Shown: positions 29,393 through 39,793, numbered from the stretch's first letter. The stretch: DNA of 64,000 nucleotides from JBDHXE01 sp035445085 (GCA_035445085.1 DAOMQA010000001.1:124001-188000); one strand, 5' to 3'. Notes: generated by a model from the letters alone, not told the origin. A program made the numbers and translations.

Positions 29393-30790
29393 TTAAATGT
29401 TTGGGCCTAACATATCTTCAGGTCGCACCTTCTCATCAAATTCTTCTGCTGTTAATAATCCCAAATCTATTGTAGCTTGCTTTAATGTTAGATGGTCTTT
29501 GTGAGCATGCTTAGCAATTTTAGCCGCATTATCATATCCTATGTGTGGATTTAAAGCAGTAACTAACATTAAAGTATCATCAACATAATGTTGTATTTTT
29601 GTTGGAATCGGCTCAATACCTTCGGCGCAATGTTCTTCGAACATTAGCATACTATCAGCAAGTAAGCGAGCCGATTGTAGGAAATTATAAATCATAACAG
29701 GTTTGAATACATTTAATTCAAAATTACCTTGTGTGCCTGCAAAGTTAATAGCAGCATCATTACCCATAACTTGTACAACAACCATCGTCATTGCTTCTGA
29801 TTGAGTAGGGTTTACTTTCCCCGGCATAATAGACGAACCCGGTTCATTTTCTGGGATAGATATTTCACCTAATCCACAGCGAGGACCAGAAGCTAACCAA
29901 CGAACATCATTTGCAATTTTCATTAATGATGCAGCTAATGTCTTTAGAGCGCCGTGAGCAAATACAATAGCATCGTGGGCTGCTAACGCTTCAAATTTGT
30001 TTGGGGCAGATACAAAAGGTAAATTAGCTAATTCTGAAATAACTTTTGCAGATTTAACGGCAAATTCTGGATGTGTATTTAGTCCTGTACCTACAGCAGT
30101 ACCACCTAAGGCTAACTCGTATAGTCCGGGTAAAACAACATTTATTCTAACAATCGCATTATCTAACTGCTGCACATAAGCAGACATTTCCTGACCTAAT
30201 GTTAGTGGTACTGCGTCCATTAAGTGAGTTCTACCTACTTTAATAATCTTATCAAACTGTTTTGCTTTGCTATCTAATGTATTACGTAATTTAGTAATAG
30301 CTGGTATAACTTTATTCTTAAGTATATCTGCTGCCGCAATATGCATAGCAGTTGGGAAGGTATCGTTAGAACTTTGTGATTTATTTACATCGTCATTTGG
30401 GTGAATAGGTTTTTTAGAACCTAACTCTCCACCAGCAATTTCAATAGCACGATTTGAAATTACTTCATTTGTATTCATATTCGATTGCGTACCTGAACCA
30501 GTTTGCCATACTGATAAAGGAAAATGGCTATCTAACTTACCTTCAATGACTTCGTCAGCTGCCTGCGTAATAAGTTTTGCTTTGTCTGAAGCTAACACTC
30601 CAAGCTCTGCATTAGTTATTGCTGCCGCCTTTTTTAAAATCCCCATAGCTCTTATTAACTCACGTGGCATCCTTTCGTCGCCAATCTTAAAGTGTATTAA
30701 AGAGCGTGCTGATTGAGCGCCATAATATACATTATTGGGTACTTCAATTTCACCCATTGTATCTTTTTCAATTCTAAAATTCTGTTCCAT
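29393..30790 (-). CDS. fumC: Fumarate hydratase class II
   Basis: FumC interconverts fumarate and malate in the citric acid cycle and needs no iron-sulfur cluster. The 465-residue protein is of normal length. It has the substrate and catalytic blocks TGSGTQSNMNTNEVI, HPNDDVNKSQSSNDTFPTAMH, GRTHLMDAVPLTLGQE and the superfamily signature GSSIMPGKVNPTQ. The start ATG at 30790 lies 15 bases after the stop of the AddA-like helicase, so both may be on one transcript even though they are functionally unrelated. Confidence 0.97.
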   Translation of the reverse strand: MEQNFRIEKDTMGEIEVPNNVYYGAQSARSLIHFKIGDERMPRELIRAMGILKKAAAITNAELGVLASDKAKLITQAADEVIEGKLDSHFPLSVWQTGSGTQSNMNTNEVISNRAIEIAGGELGSKKPIHPNDDVNKSQSSNDTFPTAMHIAAADILKNKVIPAITKLRNTLDSKAKQFDKIIKVGRTHLMDAVPLTLGQEMSAYVQQLDNAIVRINVVLPGLYELALGGTAVGTGLNTHPEFAVKSAKVISELANLPFVSAPNKFEALAAHDAIVFAHGALKTLAASLMKIANDVRWLASGPRCGLGEISIPENEPGSSIMPGKVNPTQSEAMTMVVVQVMGNDAAINFAGTQGNFELNVFKPVMIYNFLQSARLLADSMLMFEEHCAEGIEPIPTKIQHYVDDTLMLVTALNPHIGYDNAAKIAKHAHKDHLTLKQATIDLGLLTAEEFDEKVRPEDMLGPNI

Positions 30791-30805
30791 TATTGTCTAT
30801 CTTAT

Positions 30806-33800
30806 TTAATTATTTAAAAAAGTTGAGTTTACATTATTATTTTTTTCTATAGGGGATTTCATAAATCCTGCTTTTTCAATTATTGTATTTCCAAAAGCTA
30901 CTAATTCTTCTCTTTTAAACTTGAATTCATATATCCAAGCACTATCGTTACAATTAGGTTTTGCCAATCTTGTTAATAAAAGTTTGCATTGAAATTCATC
31001 TTGTTCCGGAAATAGATAACTCATTATATAAGCATATACCTGCATCTGAAGATTATAGTGAGAAGCTATATCAGATGGCGTGTTAACTTTATTTGTTTTC
31101 CAATCACAAATCACTACCTTATTATTTTCAATCATCAAAAAGTCAATTGTAGTAAGTAAAATATCATTATTCACTGGCATTGAGTACGTAACCTCAAACT
31201 TAGCTTTCTTAATTAGTTCATAGTTGCTTTTTATGAATTTAGTCTGAGCCACATTAGTACATTCCTTAATTATTCGCTCTTTAATACCATTATCTATTTT
31301 CGACGAAAATATCGGCTCTAAATTATCTATTAAGCTGTTTAATAATTTAAAGTCCATATTATCTACCTCTGGTAACCAAGATAGGATATGCTGCAGTATA
31401 TGATGTATATATGAACCGGCAAGACTGCCTGCAATCTGATCTTCATCTTTTTCGGTATCCGCAAATTGCATTTCTATTTTAGAATCTGAATCGGGAGCAA
31501 AACCAAAAAAATATTTATAATCATACTCTAAGCCATCAGTAAAGAAAGATGTTATTTTGGTAGCCGACAAAACGTCATTGATTTCAAAACTTTGTATAAC
31601 ATCATCTTTTATTACTTTCTTTGTATATTCCTCTACTTCATTTTGGATATTTTGGACGTAAAATTTAGAAATAATCGGTATATTCAGATTTAATTCAATA
31701 TCTGTTTGCTTACCATTATAGTAGATTGGAAAATTATTATTGACAATTGAAATATTCATTATATTGCCATCTAATATCGTTCTCAAACTTTCATTATAAT
31801 CAGCATCTTTAAAACTTTCAAATTGCTCTAATATTACTTTAAAGAAATTACGTGGCTGATGAAAACCATTCTTACCTTCTTTAATACTTGCGCTAATAAT
31901 TAAATGGTCCTTAGCTCGCGATAGAGCTACATATAATAAACGTAAGTTTTCTGCATCATTAGCCAAATTTTGATTTATTTTGATTAAGTTATGCGCTATT
32001 GTAGTTATAACATTTTCAGTAATACCGTCTTCTGGTGCAGCAAATTTAATATTTACCCCTAAGTCTTTTTCAATAATTTCTACTCTATTGCTATCCTGAT
32101 AATTAGCATCTGCTAATATAACAATTGGAAATTCTAAGCCTTTACTTGCGTGAATAGTTAAAATTTTCACTGAATTTTCATCCGAAAATACACCTGCTTC
32201 TGGTTCAGAAGAGCTTGCCATTAACGTATTTATCTGCTGAGTTAAATCACTAATATTTCTAAAACCTTTAGCAGTAAACTCTCTCACATAATCTATAAAT
32301 CTATTAATATTTGCTTTTATTTGCTTGGCTCTATGCGAGTCCGTAATTGCAACAAGTAAGGATGTTCTCTCTACAAGAAGACTTAAAAATGTATCTAATG
32401 GTAATTTATCAGCTAACTCTTTAAATTCAATAATAATATCATAAGCTCTTTTGATAAGGAAATTATTTTTATCCTTTTCATAATACTTTACAAATTTATT
32501 CCAAAAATTTTCTTTATTACTCATTAACGAAATATTCAATATATCTATGTCTTTCAAATTAAACATATTAGATTTTAGAAGGCCTATCAAATCTATATCA
32601 TTATTATCTGCAAAGAATTTCAAAGCGCTTGTTAATTCTATAATTTCCATCGTTTGGAAGAAGCCAGAGCCCGCAGAAATCTCATAGGGTATACTTCTTT
32701 TTAATAATTCGTTACCTAAAGAAGGAAATTGAGTTCTTTTACGCATTATTATAGCAATATCAGAATAATTTGGTGCTACTTTCGCATCACCTTTAATTAA
32801 ATCAAACTGGTTATTTTCATTTTGAACTATATAATTGATGTAGTCAGCTATATTTTGAATTTCGGCTTGTTCTACTTGTTCGTTATCACTTTCATTATCC
32901 TCACTCTCTACTATATCAGTATTTTCAGCAATACTATTATCTTGCCCTTGGTCCATTGTTATAAAACTAAGTAGTATTCTAATGCTGCCCACATGCTCTA
33001 ATTCTTTATTATTCAGGCTTACCCTTCCATTTACAAATTCTTTGTAGTCTACATCAAATTTAGATATATCGCTTTTCATTGAGTTTTGTAAAATATAATT
33101 AATAAACCCAGTTATCGAAGGTAGCATTCTAAAACTTTCTTTTAGGCTAATAATTCCATTATCTTCTAATTCTTTGAAGTGTTCCTTATTATGTTTTTCA
33201 ATATTTTTTTTGAGTTCGTTAAATACCCTTACATCTGCCGACCTAAAGCCATATATACTTTGCTTGTCATCGCCTACAATAAAAAGAATAGTTTTGGCTG
33301 TATATGAGTTTGATTGGCTATCTTCTACTATATTTTTAATTATTTCATATTGTATTTGATTTGTATCTTGAAACTCATCAACCATTAAGTACTTAATTTT
33401 ACTTCTAATTTTCTCTCTTACATTATGGCTATTATTTTGTAGTAATTCTAAAGTTTTAAGGAGTATGTCGTCAAAAGTAAGAGCCGGTAATTTTAATTTT
33501 AGATTACTAAAATGTTCATTAATCTGCTGTGTTAAATCTACTAATTTTTTAACGTGTGATGTATATTTTATGCATAATTTTTCGAGATTATCTATTTCAT
33601 TATTAATATTATTAAGCTCGTTCTTCTTTAGTTTATCAATTGATAGCGGTGTACCAACAAATAATTTATCTAAATTCTTCATATGTTTAGATAATATTGG
33701 GTAGCTTTTAGTAATCATTGAAACTAAATAAGATCTTCCAACTTTTGTATGCAATGCTTTCAGTAATTTAATATATAGCCTTATTAAATCTTTAAATTCT

Positions 33801-34573
33801 GTAGTATCTGTTATATTTATATTTAAAACCTCGTTGTATACCATTACCTCGCTTTCTTTAAATTCTTTACTTGCCTCCTTGTTAGATTGTTCTACAATAT
33901 TTTGTATCTGCATAAGTGTATTTTTAAGTTGAGCTGTAAAACTATCTAAATAAAAATTTACAATGTCCTCTTCGCTCTTCTCGTAAAACTGATAAATTAG
34001 TCTTGCATTTTCATTACTTACAAGTAGGTTAAATATAAACTCCCTAATAGATGTATAGCCAAAAACTGCTACTATTTCCATATAAAAAGTACGTTTGTCA
34101 AGAGATGCAAAGTCATCGTCGATTATTTTCCCAAAAATCTCATCAATTGATTGCTCAATTAATATATTCCTATCATAATCATCTAAATCTTGATAATTAT
34201 ACGCTACTCCTGCCTCGATAGGATATTCTTTTAAAAGTTGCCCGCAAAATGAATGTATGGTAGATATCCGTGCATAAATCATATTATTGCGTATGTGTTC
34301 TAATTTGTATCGCTTATCATTATCTTCTACCCTATTTATTTCATTATTTAATTCTTTTATGATTCTCATTCGCATTTCGGCAGCAGCTTTCTTAGTAAAC
34401 GTTATAGCTACTATATCTTCAATCTTTGCTCTATTATTAATGACCTCTTCATAAATGATTCTTAGGTATCTTTCCACTAATATTCTAGTTTTTCCAGAGC
34501 CAGCATTGGCAGTTACAGCTTGATGATGTTTATAATCAAGACATTTCTTTTGGTCTATTGTAAATTTTTCCAT
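30806..34573 (-). CDS. AddA-like UvrD-family helicase with PD-(D/E)XK nuclease domain
   Basis: The 1,255-residue protein is a superfamily 1A helicase fused to a C-terminal nuclease, as in AddA, one half of the AddAB double-strand-break resection complex. Walker A is TANAGSGKTRI near residues 21-31, motif II is YLMVDEFQDTNQIQYE, motif III is VGDDKQSIYGFRSADV, and motif V/VI regions are ILTIHASKGLEFPIV and LLYVALSRAKDHLII. The C-terminal domain ends with ILLTTIDFLM and VVICDWKTNK, the PD-(D/E)XK catalytic residues. The AddB partner is not next to it. The four cysteines of the AddB-type cluster are not expected here. The initiator tRNA gene is divergent, about 50 bases from its start. Confidence 0.9.
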   Translation of the reverse strand: MEKFTIDQKKCLDYKHHQAVTANAGSGKTRILVERYLRIIYEEVINNRAKIEDIVAITFTKKAAAEMRMRIIKELNNEINRVEDNDKRYKLEHIRNNMIYARISTIHSFCGQLLKEYPIEAGVAYNYQDLDDYDRNILIEQSIDEIFGKIIDDDFASLDKRTFYMEIVAVFGYTSIREFIFNLLVSNENARLIYQFYEKSEEDIVNFYLDSFTAQLKNTLMQIQNIVEQSNKEASKEFKESEVMVYNEVLNINITDTTEFKDLIRLYIKLLKALHTKVGRSYLVSMITKSYPILSKHMKNLDKLFVGTPLSIDKLKKNELNNINNEIDNLEKLCIKYTSHVKKLVDLTQQINEHFSNLKLKLPALTFDDILLKTLELLQNNSHNVREKIRSKIKYLMVDEFQDTNQIQYEIIKNIVEDSQSNSYTAKTILFIVGDDKQSIYGFRSADVRVFNELKKNIEKHNKEHFKELEDNGIISLKESFRMLPSITGFINYILQNSMKSDISKFDVDYKEFVNGRVSLNNKELEHVGSIRILLSFITMDQGQDNSIAENTDIVESEDNESDNEQVEQAEIQNIADYINYIVQNENNQFDLIKGDAKVAPNYSDIAIIMRKRTQFPSLGNELLKRSIPYEISAGSGFFQTMEIIELTSALKFFADNNDIDLIGLLKSNMFNLKDIDILNISLMSNKENFWNKFVKYYEKDKNNFLIKRAYDIIIEFKELADKLPLDTFLSLLVERTSLLVAITDSHRAKQIKANINRFIDYVREFTAKGFRNISDLTQQINTLMASSSEPEAGVFSDENSVKILTIHASKGLEFPIVILADANYQDSNRVEIIEKDLGVNIKFAAPEDGITENVITTIAHNLIKINQNLANDAENLRLLYVALSRAKDHLIISASIKEGKNGFHQPRNFFKVILEQFESFKDADYNESLRTILDGNIMNISIVNNNFPIYYNGKQTDIELNLNIPIISKFYVQNIQNEVEEYTKKVIKDDVIQSFEINDVLSATKITSFFTDGLEYDYKYFFGFAPDSDSKIEMQFADTEKDEDQIAGSLAGSYIHHILQHILSWLPEVDNMDFKLLNSLIDNLEPIFSSKIDNGIKERIIKECTNVAQTKFIKSNYELIKKAKFEVTYSMPVNNDILLTTIDFLMIENNKVVICDWKTNKVNTPSDIASHYNLQMQVYAYIMSYLFPEQDEFQCKLLLTRLAKPNCNDSAWIYEFKFKREELVAFGNTIIEKAGFMKSPIEKNNNVNSTFLNN

Positions 34574-34623
34574 AATCTATTTTTTTTATTCAAAAATAAT
34601 ACTTACTTTTGTAATACAAACAT

Positions 34624-34696
<73 letters not shown>

Positions 34697-34706
34697 CAAA
34701 ATAAAG

Positions 34707-34737
34707 GTCTTTTGCAAGTCGGCAAAAGACTTTTTTT
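34707..34737 (+). terminator. Rho-independent terminator after tRNA-fMet
   Basis: A perfect 9-bp stem GTCTTTTGC/GCAAAAGAC (34707-34715 with 34722-34730) and six-base loop are followed by seven Ts. It begins 11 bases after the tRNA and separates it from purF. Confidence 0.92.
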
Positions 34738-34811
34738 ATTTTAATATCTAAAATAACAGAAATTATGAGTATTTTTGAAATTTCTAATTAGTAATTAATA
34801 AAGAAATTGAA

Positions 34812-36332
34812 ATGAAATTTCATCTTAATGACAAAAACGTAATGTTAAGCTCGCCCGATACTGATAAAGCACGTCCAAATTGCGCCGTCGTTGGAGTTTA
34901 TGGGCATCCAGAAGCCGCTGTATATGTTTTTTATGCTTTACACTCATTGCAACATAGAGGTCAAGAAGCAAGTGGTATCACTAGTGTATATTTTGATGAA
35001 AAGAAAAATAAAAAAAAGTATGCCTACCATAAAGGGGAAGGCTTGGTTATGGATGTATTTAATAAAGGAAATATCCTAACCGATGTATTAAAAGGTGATA
35101 TGGCAATAGGTCATAATCGGTATTCTACTACTGGTTCGTCATCATCATTAAATATACAGCCTTTTAATATGATATATAATAAAGGCTTATTAACTTTAGC
35201 GCATAATGGTAATCTTACTAATACCAAAACATTACGTAATCAGTTGATAAATGAAGGTTCTATATTCCAAACTACTACCGATAGCGAATTATTTTTACAT
35301 TTAGTAGCAAAAAGTAAAGAAGAAAAAGTTATAGATAAGATTTTATATGCTTTACGCACTGCACGTGGCGCATATTCTTTAACAATGCTAACAGATAACG
35401 AAATGTATGCTGCCAGAGACCCGCACGGTGTACGTCCACTCAATATCGGTAGAATCAAAGTAAATGGAAAATATGCCTATATTGCTGCTTCTGAATCTGC
35501 GGCATTTGACATAATTTCGGCTGAATATATACGAAGTGTTCATCATAATGAATTAGTTGTAATAGATAGAAATACAATAGAAACGGGTGAAATAAAATCT
35601 TATAAGATTCAAGAACAGACTCCCGAAGCCAAGCATTGTATATTTGAATATGTGTATTTTGCTAGACCTGACAGTAAAATTTTTGGTCATTCCGTAGATA
35701 AAGTTCGCAGGAAATTAGGCAAATTATTAGCTGAAGAAAGCCCTGTTATTGACGATGATAAAATAAGAGCCATTCCAGTGCCAGATAGTGCTAATACTGC
35801 TACAATCGGCTTTGCGCGTATGAATAATCAACTTAATTCGCCAACAGTTTTTGAATTAGGTTTAATACGCTCTCATTATGTTGGCAGAACATTTATTTCG
35901 CCTGGACAAAGCTCCAGAGAACTTAAGGTTAAAACAAAATTTAATACTGTTAAAGGTGTAATCCAAAATAGAATAGTAGTTCTTATAGATGATTCGATAG
36001 TACGTGGCACAACTTCAAAATCATTAGTAAAGTTAGTACGCGATGCTGGACCAGCAAAAATCCATATGAGAATTACTTCACCTCCCGTAAAATATCCTTG
36101 CTATTATGGGATGGATTTCCCTAGCGCTGAAGAATTAATAGCCAATCACTATACAACTGAAGACGAGATAGGAAAAGCAATTGGAGTAGATTCACTAAAA
36201 TATTTATCTCCCGAAAGTTTATTGGCAGCAGTGCCAAAAGATGAAGGCATAGGCTATTGTACAGCTTGTTTTACTGGTAAATACCCTATTCCAATTGAGG
36301 ATAGTAGTTTGAATGCGAATACAAACGACTGA
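34812..36332 (+). CDS. purF: Amidophosphoribosyltransferase
   Basis: PurF makes 5-phosphoribosylamine from PRPP and glutamine, the committed step of purine synthesis. The 506-residue protein has a short propeptide before the N-terminal nucleophile Cys (PNCAVVGVYGH, C24), which would have to be exposed by cleavage. The glutaminase blocks SLQHRGQEASG and IGHNRYSTTG follow. The PRPP loop VVLIDDSIVRGTTSK is intact. Cysteines in KHCIFEY, YPCYYGMDFP and GYCTACFTG fit the iron-sulfur-containing Bacillus-type enzyme. A second ATG at codon 11 is a possible alternative start. It overlaps yraN by 20 bases. Confidence 0.97.
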   Translation: MKFHLNDKNVMLSSPDTDKARPNCAVVGVYGHPEAAVYVFYALHSLQHRGQEASGITSVYFDEKKNKKKYAYHKGEGLVMDVFNKGNILTDVLKGDMAIGHNRYSTTGSSSSLNIQPFNMIYNKGLLTLAHNGNLTNTKTLRNQLINEGSIFQTTTDSELFLHLVAKSKEEKVIDKILYALRTARGAYSLTMLTDNEMYAARDPHGVRPLNIGRIKVNGKYAYIAASESAAFDIISAEYIRSVHHNELVVIDRNTIETGEIKSYKIQEQTPEAKHCIFEYVYFARPDSKIFGHSVDKVRRKLGKLLAEESPVIDDDKIRAIPVPDSANTATIGFARMNNQLNSPTVFELGLIRSHYVGRTFISPGQSSRELKVKTKFNTVKGVIQNRIVVLIDDSIVRGTTSKSLVKLVRDAGPAKIHMRITSPPVKYPCYYGMDFPSAEELIANHYTTEDEIGKAIGVDSLKYLSPESLLAAVPKDEGIGYCTACFTGKYPIPIEDSSLNANTND

Positions 36333-36684
36333 CATAACAAGAAAGATTGGCTTTGAATTTGAACAAGAGGCAGTAGAATTTCTCTTAAGTAAAGGTTATG
36401 AAATTATTAAAACAAACTTTGTTTATGGACGAGTAGGCGAAATAGATATAATAGCAAAAGATAAAGACTATTTAGTATTTGTAGAAGTTAGGTTTCGTAA
36501 AGACAATAGTTATGGAGGGGCAGAATATTCAATTACCCCCTCTAAAATTAAAAAGATAAGAATAGCAGCAGAAGCGTTTTTATATATAAATAAAATACAA
36601 AACCAAAATTGTCGGTTTGATTTTATTGGAATTTCAAAGGTAGATAGCAAGCTAATTTTTAATCATTTAATAAATGCTTTTTAA
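36313..36684 (+). CDS. yraN: YraN/UPF0102 family nuclease-like protein
   Basis: This 123-residue protein belongs to the UPF0102 family, which has a restriction-endonuclease-like fold. The core residues are in GEIDIIAKDKDYLVFVEVRF, that is E-I-D, then E-V-R. The N-terminal GFEFEQEAVEFLLSKGYEII block is also typical. Its role is uncertain, and Holliday-junction-related functions have been suggested for fold relatives. Its start lies within the 3' end of purF, so it is probably translated from the same message. Confidence 0.88.
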   Translation: MRIQTTDITRKIGFEFEQEAVEFLLSKGYEIIKTNFVYGRVGEIDIIAKDKDYLVFVEVRFRKDNSYGGAEYSITPSKIKKIRIAAEAFLYINKIQNQNCRFDFIGISKVDSKLIFNHLINAF

Positions 36685-36785
36685 GTTAATTCTAAAATAA
36701 AATTAATCTTAATACTTTAAAATAATGATATATATACAATTTTTATAAATAATTGAAATTTAATAAAATATTATAGGATATTAAA

Positions 36786-37730
36786 ATGAGCGTATTAGTT
36801 GGAAAAGATACACGATTGATAGTACAAGGGATAACAGGCTCTGAAGGTACTTTTCATACTTCACAGATGATAGAATATGGAACGAATGTAGTAGGTGGCG
36901 TTACACCTGGAAAGGGTGGACAAACCTATGAAGGCAAAGCTAATGTTACATTTTTAAAACCAATACCTGTATTCAATACTGTAAAAGATGCTGTAAAAGA
37001 AACTCAAGCAAATGCTAGTGTAATTTTTGTGCCTCCTGCAGGTGCAGCAGATGCTATATTAGAAGCAATTGATGCTGGAATAGCAGTAATTATGTGTATT
37101 ACCGAAGGCATACCTGTAAAAGATATGATACCCGTAAAAGAAGCCTTAAAACGAAGCAAATCAGTATTAATAGGTCCTAATTGCCCTGGTGTTATTACCC
37201 CTGGCGAAGCTAAAATAGGAATTATGCCTGGCTTTATTCACCAAAAAGGGAATGTTGGCGTTGTTTCACGTTCAGGCACTTTAACGTACGAAGCTGTAAA
37301 GCAATTATCTGATTTAGGCATTGGGCAATCAACTTGTATCGGTATCGGCGGGGACCCAATTATTGGCACTCAACACATTGACGCAATTAAATTATTCAAT
37401 GAAGACCCCGACACGGAAGCAATCGTAATGATTGGAGAAATTGGTGGTAGCGCAGAAGAAGAAGCTGCCGCTTATATAAAAGAGCACGTTACAAAACCAG
37501 TTGTTTCCTTTATAGCAGGAAGAACAGCACCTCCTGGCAGAAGAATGGGGCATGCTGGTGCTATCATCTCTGGTGGTAAAGGAACTGCCGAAGATAAAAT
37601 CAAGGCTTTGAAAGAAGCTGGAATTTATGTAGTTGATACGCCTGCTTTAATAGGCAAAACTGTAGCTGAAGCAATGAAAGCAGGGAAAAAAACAACAAAA
37701 AAGGTAGTAGCTAAGAAAGCTACAAAATAA
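36786..37730 (+). CDS. sucD: Succinyl-CoA ligase (ADP/GDP-forming) alpha subunit
   Basis: SucD with SucC converts succinyl-CoA and nucleoside diphosphate into succinate and nucleoside triphosphate. The 314-residue protein shows the CoA-binding VQGITGSEGTFHT block, GPNCPGVITPGEAKIGIMPG, SRSGTLTYEAV and the phosphorylated His in RRMGHAGAI (residue 256). The last ~17 residues form a Lys/Thr-rich tail (KAGKKTTKKVVAKKATK) that is not part of the conserved enzyme. sucC is not in the neighbourhood. ndk follows after 32 bases. Confidence 0.96.
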   Translation: MSVLVGKDTRLIVQGITGSEGTFHTSQMIEYGTNVVGGVTPGKGGQTYEGKANVTFLKPIPVFNTVKDAVKETQANASVIFVPPAGAADAILEAIDAGIAVIMCITEGIPVKDMIPVKEALKRSKSVLIGPNCPGVITPGEAKIGIMPGFIHQKGNVGVVSRSGTLTYEAVKQLSDLGIGQSTCIGIGGDPIIGTQHIDAIKLFNEDPDTEAIVMIGEIGGSAEEEAAAYIKEHVTKPVVSFIAGRTAPPGRRMGHAGAIISGGKGTAEDKIKALKEAGIYVVDTPALIGKTVAEAMKAGKKTTKKVVAKKATK

Positions 37731-37762
37731 TTATATAATCATATTCATTTTAAGGAAAAAAA

Positions 37763-38191
37763 ATGTCAAATAAGACTTTAGCAATTATTAAACCAGATGC
37801 AGTAGCAAAAAATGCGGCAGGTGCAATTATTAGCAAAATTCAAGAAGCTGGATTTAAAGTATTAGCAATGAAATTAACTAAAATTACTGAACCTATAGCT
37901 AAAGAATTTTACGCTATTCATAAAGAAAGACCATTCTTTGGCGATTTAGTAAAATATATGACTAGTGGACCTGTTGTTCCTATAGCTTTAGAAAATGACA
38001 ATGCAGTAGAGGAATTTAGAAAACTAATCGGTGCTACAGATCCATTAAAAGCAGAAGCTGGAACAATTAGAGCTTTGTTTGGCACTAACATTGAAGCAAA
38101 TGCAATTCACGGCTCTGATTCTGATGAAAATGCTAATAGAGAAATTGCATTCTTTTTTAGTGAAAGCGAAGTTGTATCAATTAATAATTAA
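37763..38191 (+). CDS. ndk: Nucleoside diphosphate kinase
   Basis: Ndk transfers the terminal phosphate between nucleoside triphosphates and diphosphates by a phospho-histidine. The 142-residue protein has TLAIIKPDAVAKN at the start and the active-site block NAIHGSDSDENANREIAFFF with His116. The spacing to sucD is 32 bases and a purine-rich AAGGAA precedes the ATG. The stop TAA shares its last A with the ATG of the NUDIX gene, which suggests coupled translation. Confidence 0.97.
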   Translation: MSNKTLAIIKPDAVAKNAAGAIISKIQEAGFKVLAMKLTKITEPIAKEFYAIHKERPFFGDLVKYMTSGPVVPIALENDNAVEEFRKLIGATDPLKAEAGTIRALFGTNIEANAIHGSDSDENANREIAFFFSESEVVSINN

Positions 38192-38739
38192 TGAAGAAAA
38201 AGTATAGTCAAATATCAAGTAATATTTTGGCAACTAATCCTTATTGGGTTTATAAGAAGGATAGATATACTTTACCTGATTTTACTGAAGGGGATTATCA
38301 TTATATCGAAACGACAGGTTCGGTAATAATTATTCCCCTTTTATCTTATGATACGATTATAATGGTAAAGCAATTTAGATACTTAAATCAAAAGGTTAGT
38401 TTAGAATTTCCGGGTGGTAGCAATAAAATAAGTTTATCATCAGAAAATAATGCAAAAAGAGAGTTAGCAGAAGAAATTGGATATTATCCAAACAAGTTAA
38501 TAAAAATAGGTACTTTTAATCCATTTATAGGTGTAACAAATGAATTTTGTAACGTCTATGTTGGTTTGGAGCTAATTAGTAAAAAGTTAGAAGCTGACAA
38601 AAGCGAAGAATTTGAAATTGTGAATTTAAATATAAATTCTATTGATGATAAAATTCAAGAATGTGAAATTTGGAGCGGAATGACTTTGGCTACTTGGGCT
38701 TTGTTTAAAAATTCTATATATTATAAAAGGGGTTATTAG
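38191..38739 (+). CDS. NUDIX hydrolase, ADP-ribose pyrophosphatase-like
   Basis: The 182-residue protein contains a Nudix box at about residues 76-98 with the pattern G(x5)E(x7)RELAEEIGY, in which the catalytic RExxEE residues are present. The preceding EFPGG block, with VKQFRYLNQKVSLEFPGG, is typical of NudF-like ADP-ribose or sugar-nucleotide pyrophosphatases. The exact substrate cannot be told. It overlaps ndk by one base and the following secreted-protein gene begins two bases after its stop. Confidence 0.9.
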   Translation: MKKKYSQISSNILATNPYWVYKKDRYTLPDFTEGDYHYIETTGSVIIIPLLSYDTIIMVKQFRYLNQKVSLEFPGGSNKISLSSENNAKRELAEEIGYYPNKLIKIGTFNPFIGVTNEFCNVYVGLELISKKLEADKSEEFEIVNLNINSIDDKIQECEIWSGMTLATWALFKNSIYYKRGY

Positions 38740-38740
38740 A

Positions 38741-39712
38741 ATGTATAAAATCATAATTGTTCTTATTCTTTGCGGTCTTAGTGTTTCATTCGCTCAAGAA
38801 AAAACAACGATTAAGCCATCTAAAAATATTGTTAAATATACTTTAAAGAGTAATTTTCCAGTTAATGTTCAGCATTTATATGAATTAATTGACACAAGCA
38901 AAACTACGCGCATATTTAGCGATAGCACTAGCCAAACTTATGATAGGGTAGTAAAATATTATTTCTCCGTCTGGGCGTCGAGCGCTCCAAGCTCTGATAA
39001 AGTTCAAGAGGTATCCGTAAGCGTTGATTCATTAGAATATACTATGTATTCTGGAGGGGCTACAGTTTTTTATAACTCTCAATCGGACGATATAAGACCA
39101 CCTAAAATAGATGATTTTAATAATTACGTAGCAACATTAGGTTTGGAATTTGACCTTGCGTATTCAGCTTATGACGAAGTTGGAGATATAAAAGGATCAT
39201 TATACGAAAGTAAGATTAATATGCTAAAAGATCCTAAGACTATGATATCAGACTCAATTTTATCATTTGTTTGGAATGATAAATTAGGTAAAGCTTCGCT
39301 TACTACTTATTTTGACGTAGTAAAAAATATTTATCCGCAAAATAAAGTTGCAATTGATTCTACTTGGATAAAAAATATAAACTATGATTTGGAAGGAGCA
39401 ACAATTTCGGACTCAGTTCAATTTGTCCTCAAAAATTTTAATATGAAAAACTATATTATTGAAGGTAGTACTATAAATGCTCATTCCCTAGCAAATGATC
39501 AAGCAGTCTTAGGTTCGATTCGTAGTATAGCACACGTAATCGGCGCTAATGGGCATTCTAATTATAATATCAAACTTAGCTTAAGAGGAAACGTAGAAGA
39601 ATTAAATATTATTTCTGATTTTGATATTGATTATAAAATTAGGAATGACTCTATTAAACAAAAAGTTCATTCAAGTCGTACTTGGAAACTATTTGGAATG
39701 TATAAGATATAA
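38741..39712 (+). CDS. Secreted protein of unknown function
   Basis: I do not recognise this 323-residue protein. It begins with a signal peptide (IIIVLILCGLSVSFAQ) and has no further membrane segment. The mature part is rich in beta-strand-like stretches and in Asp, Ser and Asn, with no T9SS sorting domain and no OmpA domain. A soluble periplasmic protein or a lipid-anchored one lacking the Cys of a lipobox are both possible, and the Ala-Gln end of the signal favours signal peptidase I. It starts two bases after the NUDIX stop, so it belongs to the sucD-ndk transcription unit. Confidence 0.75.
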   Translation: MYKIIIVLILCGLSVSFAQEKTTIKPSKNIVKYTLKSNFPVNVQHLYELIDTSKTTRIFSDSTSQTYDRVVKYYFSVWASSAPSSDKVQEVSVSVDSLEYTMYSGGATVFYNSQSDDIRPPKIDDFNNYVATLGLEFDLAYSAYDEVGDIKGSLYESKINMLKDPKTMISDSILSFVWNDKLGKASLTTYFDVVKNIYPQNKVAIDSTWIKNINYDLEGATISDSVQFVLKNFNMKNYIIEGSTINAHSLANDQAVLGSIRSIAHVIGANGHSNYNIKLSLRGNVEELNIISDFDIDYKIRNDSIKQKVHSSRTWKLFGMYKI

Positions 39713-39793
39713 AATATTAAAAAAAGTTTTTAATCTAAAATAAAATAGTTATATTAGTTACTTATTGTAGTGTAATTACTTTATTTTTTTACA

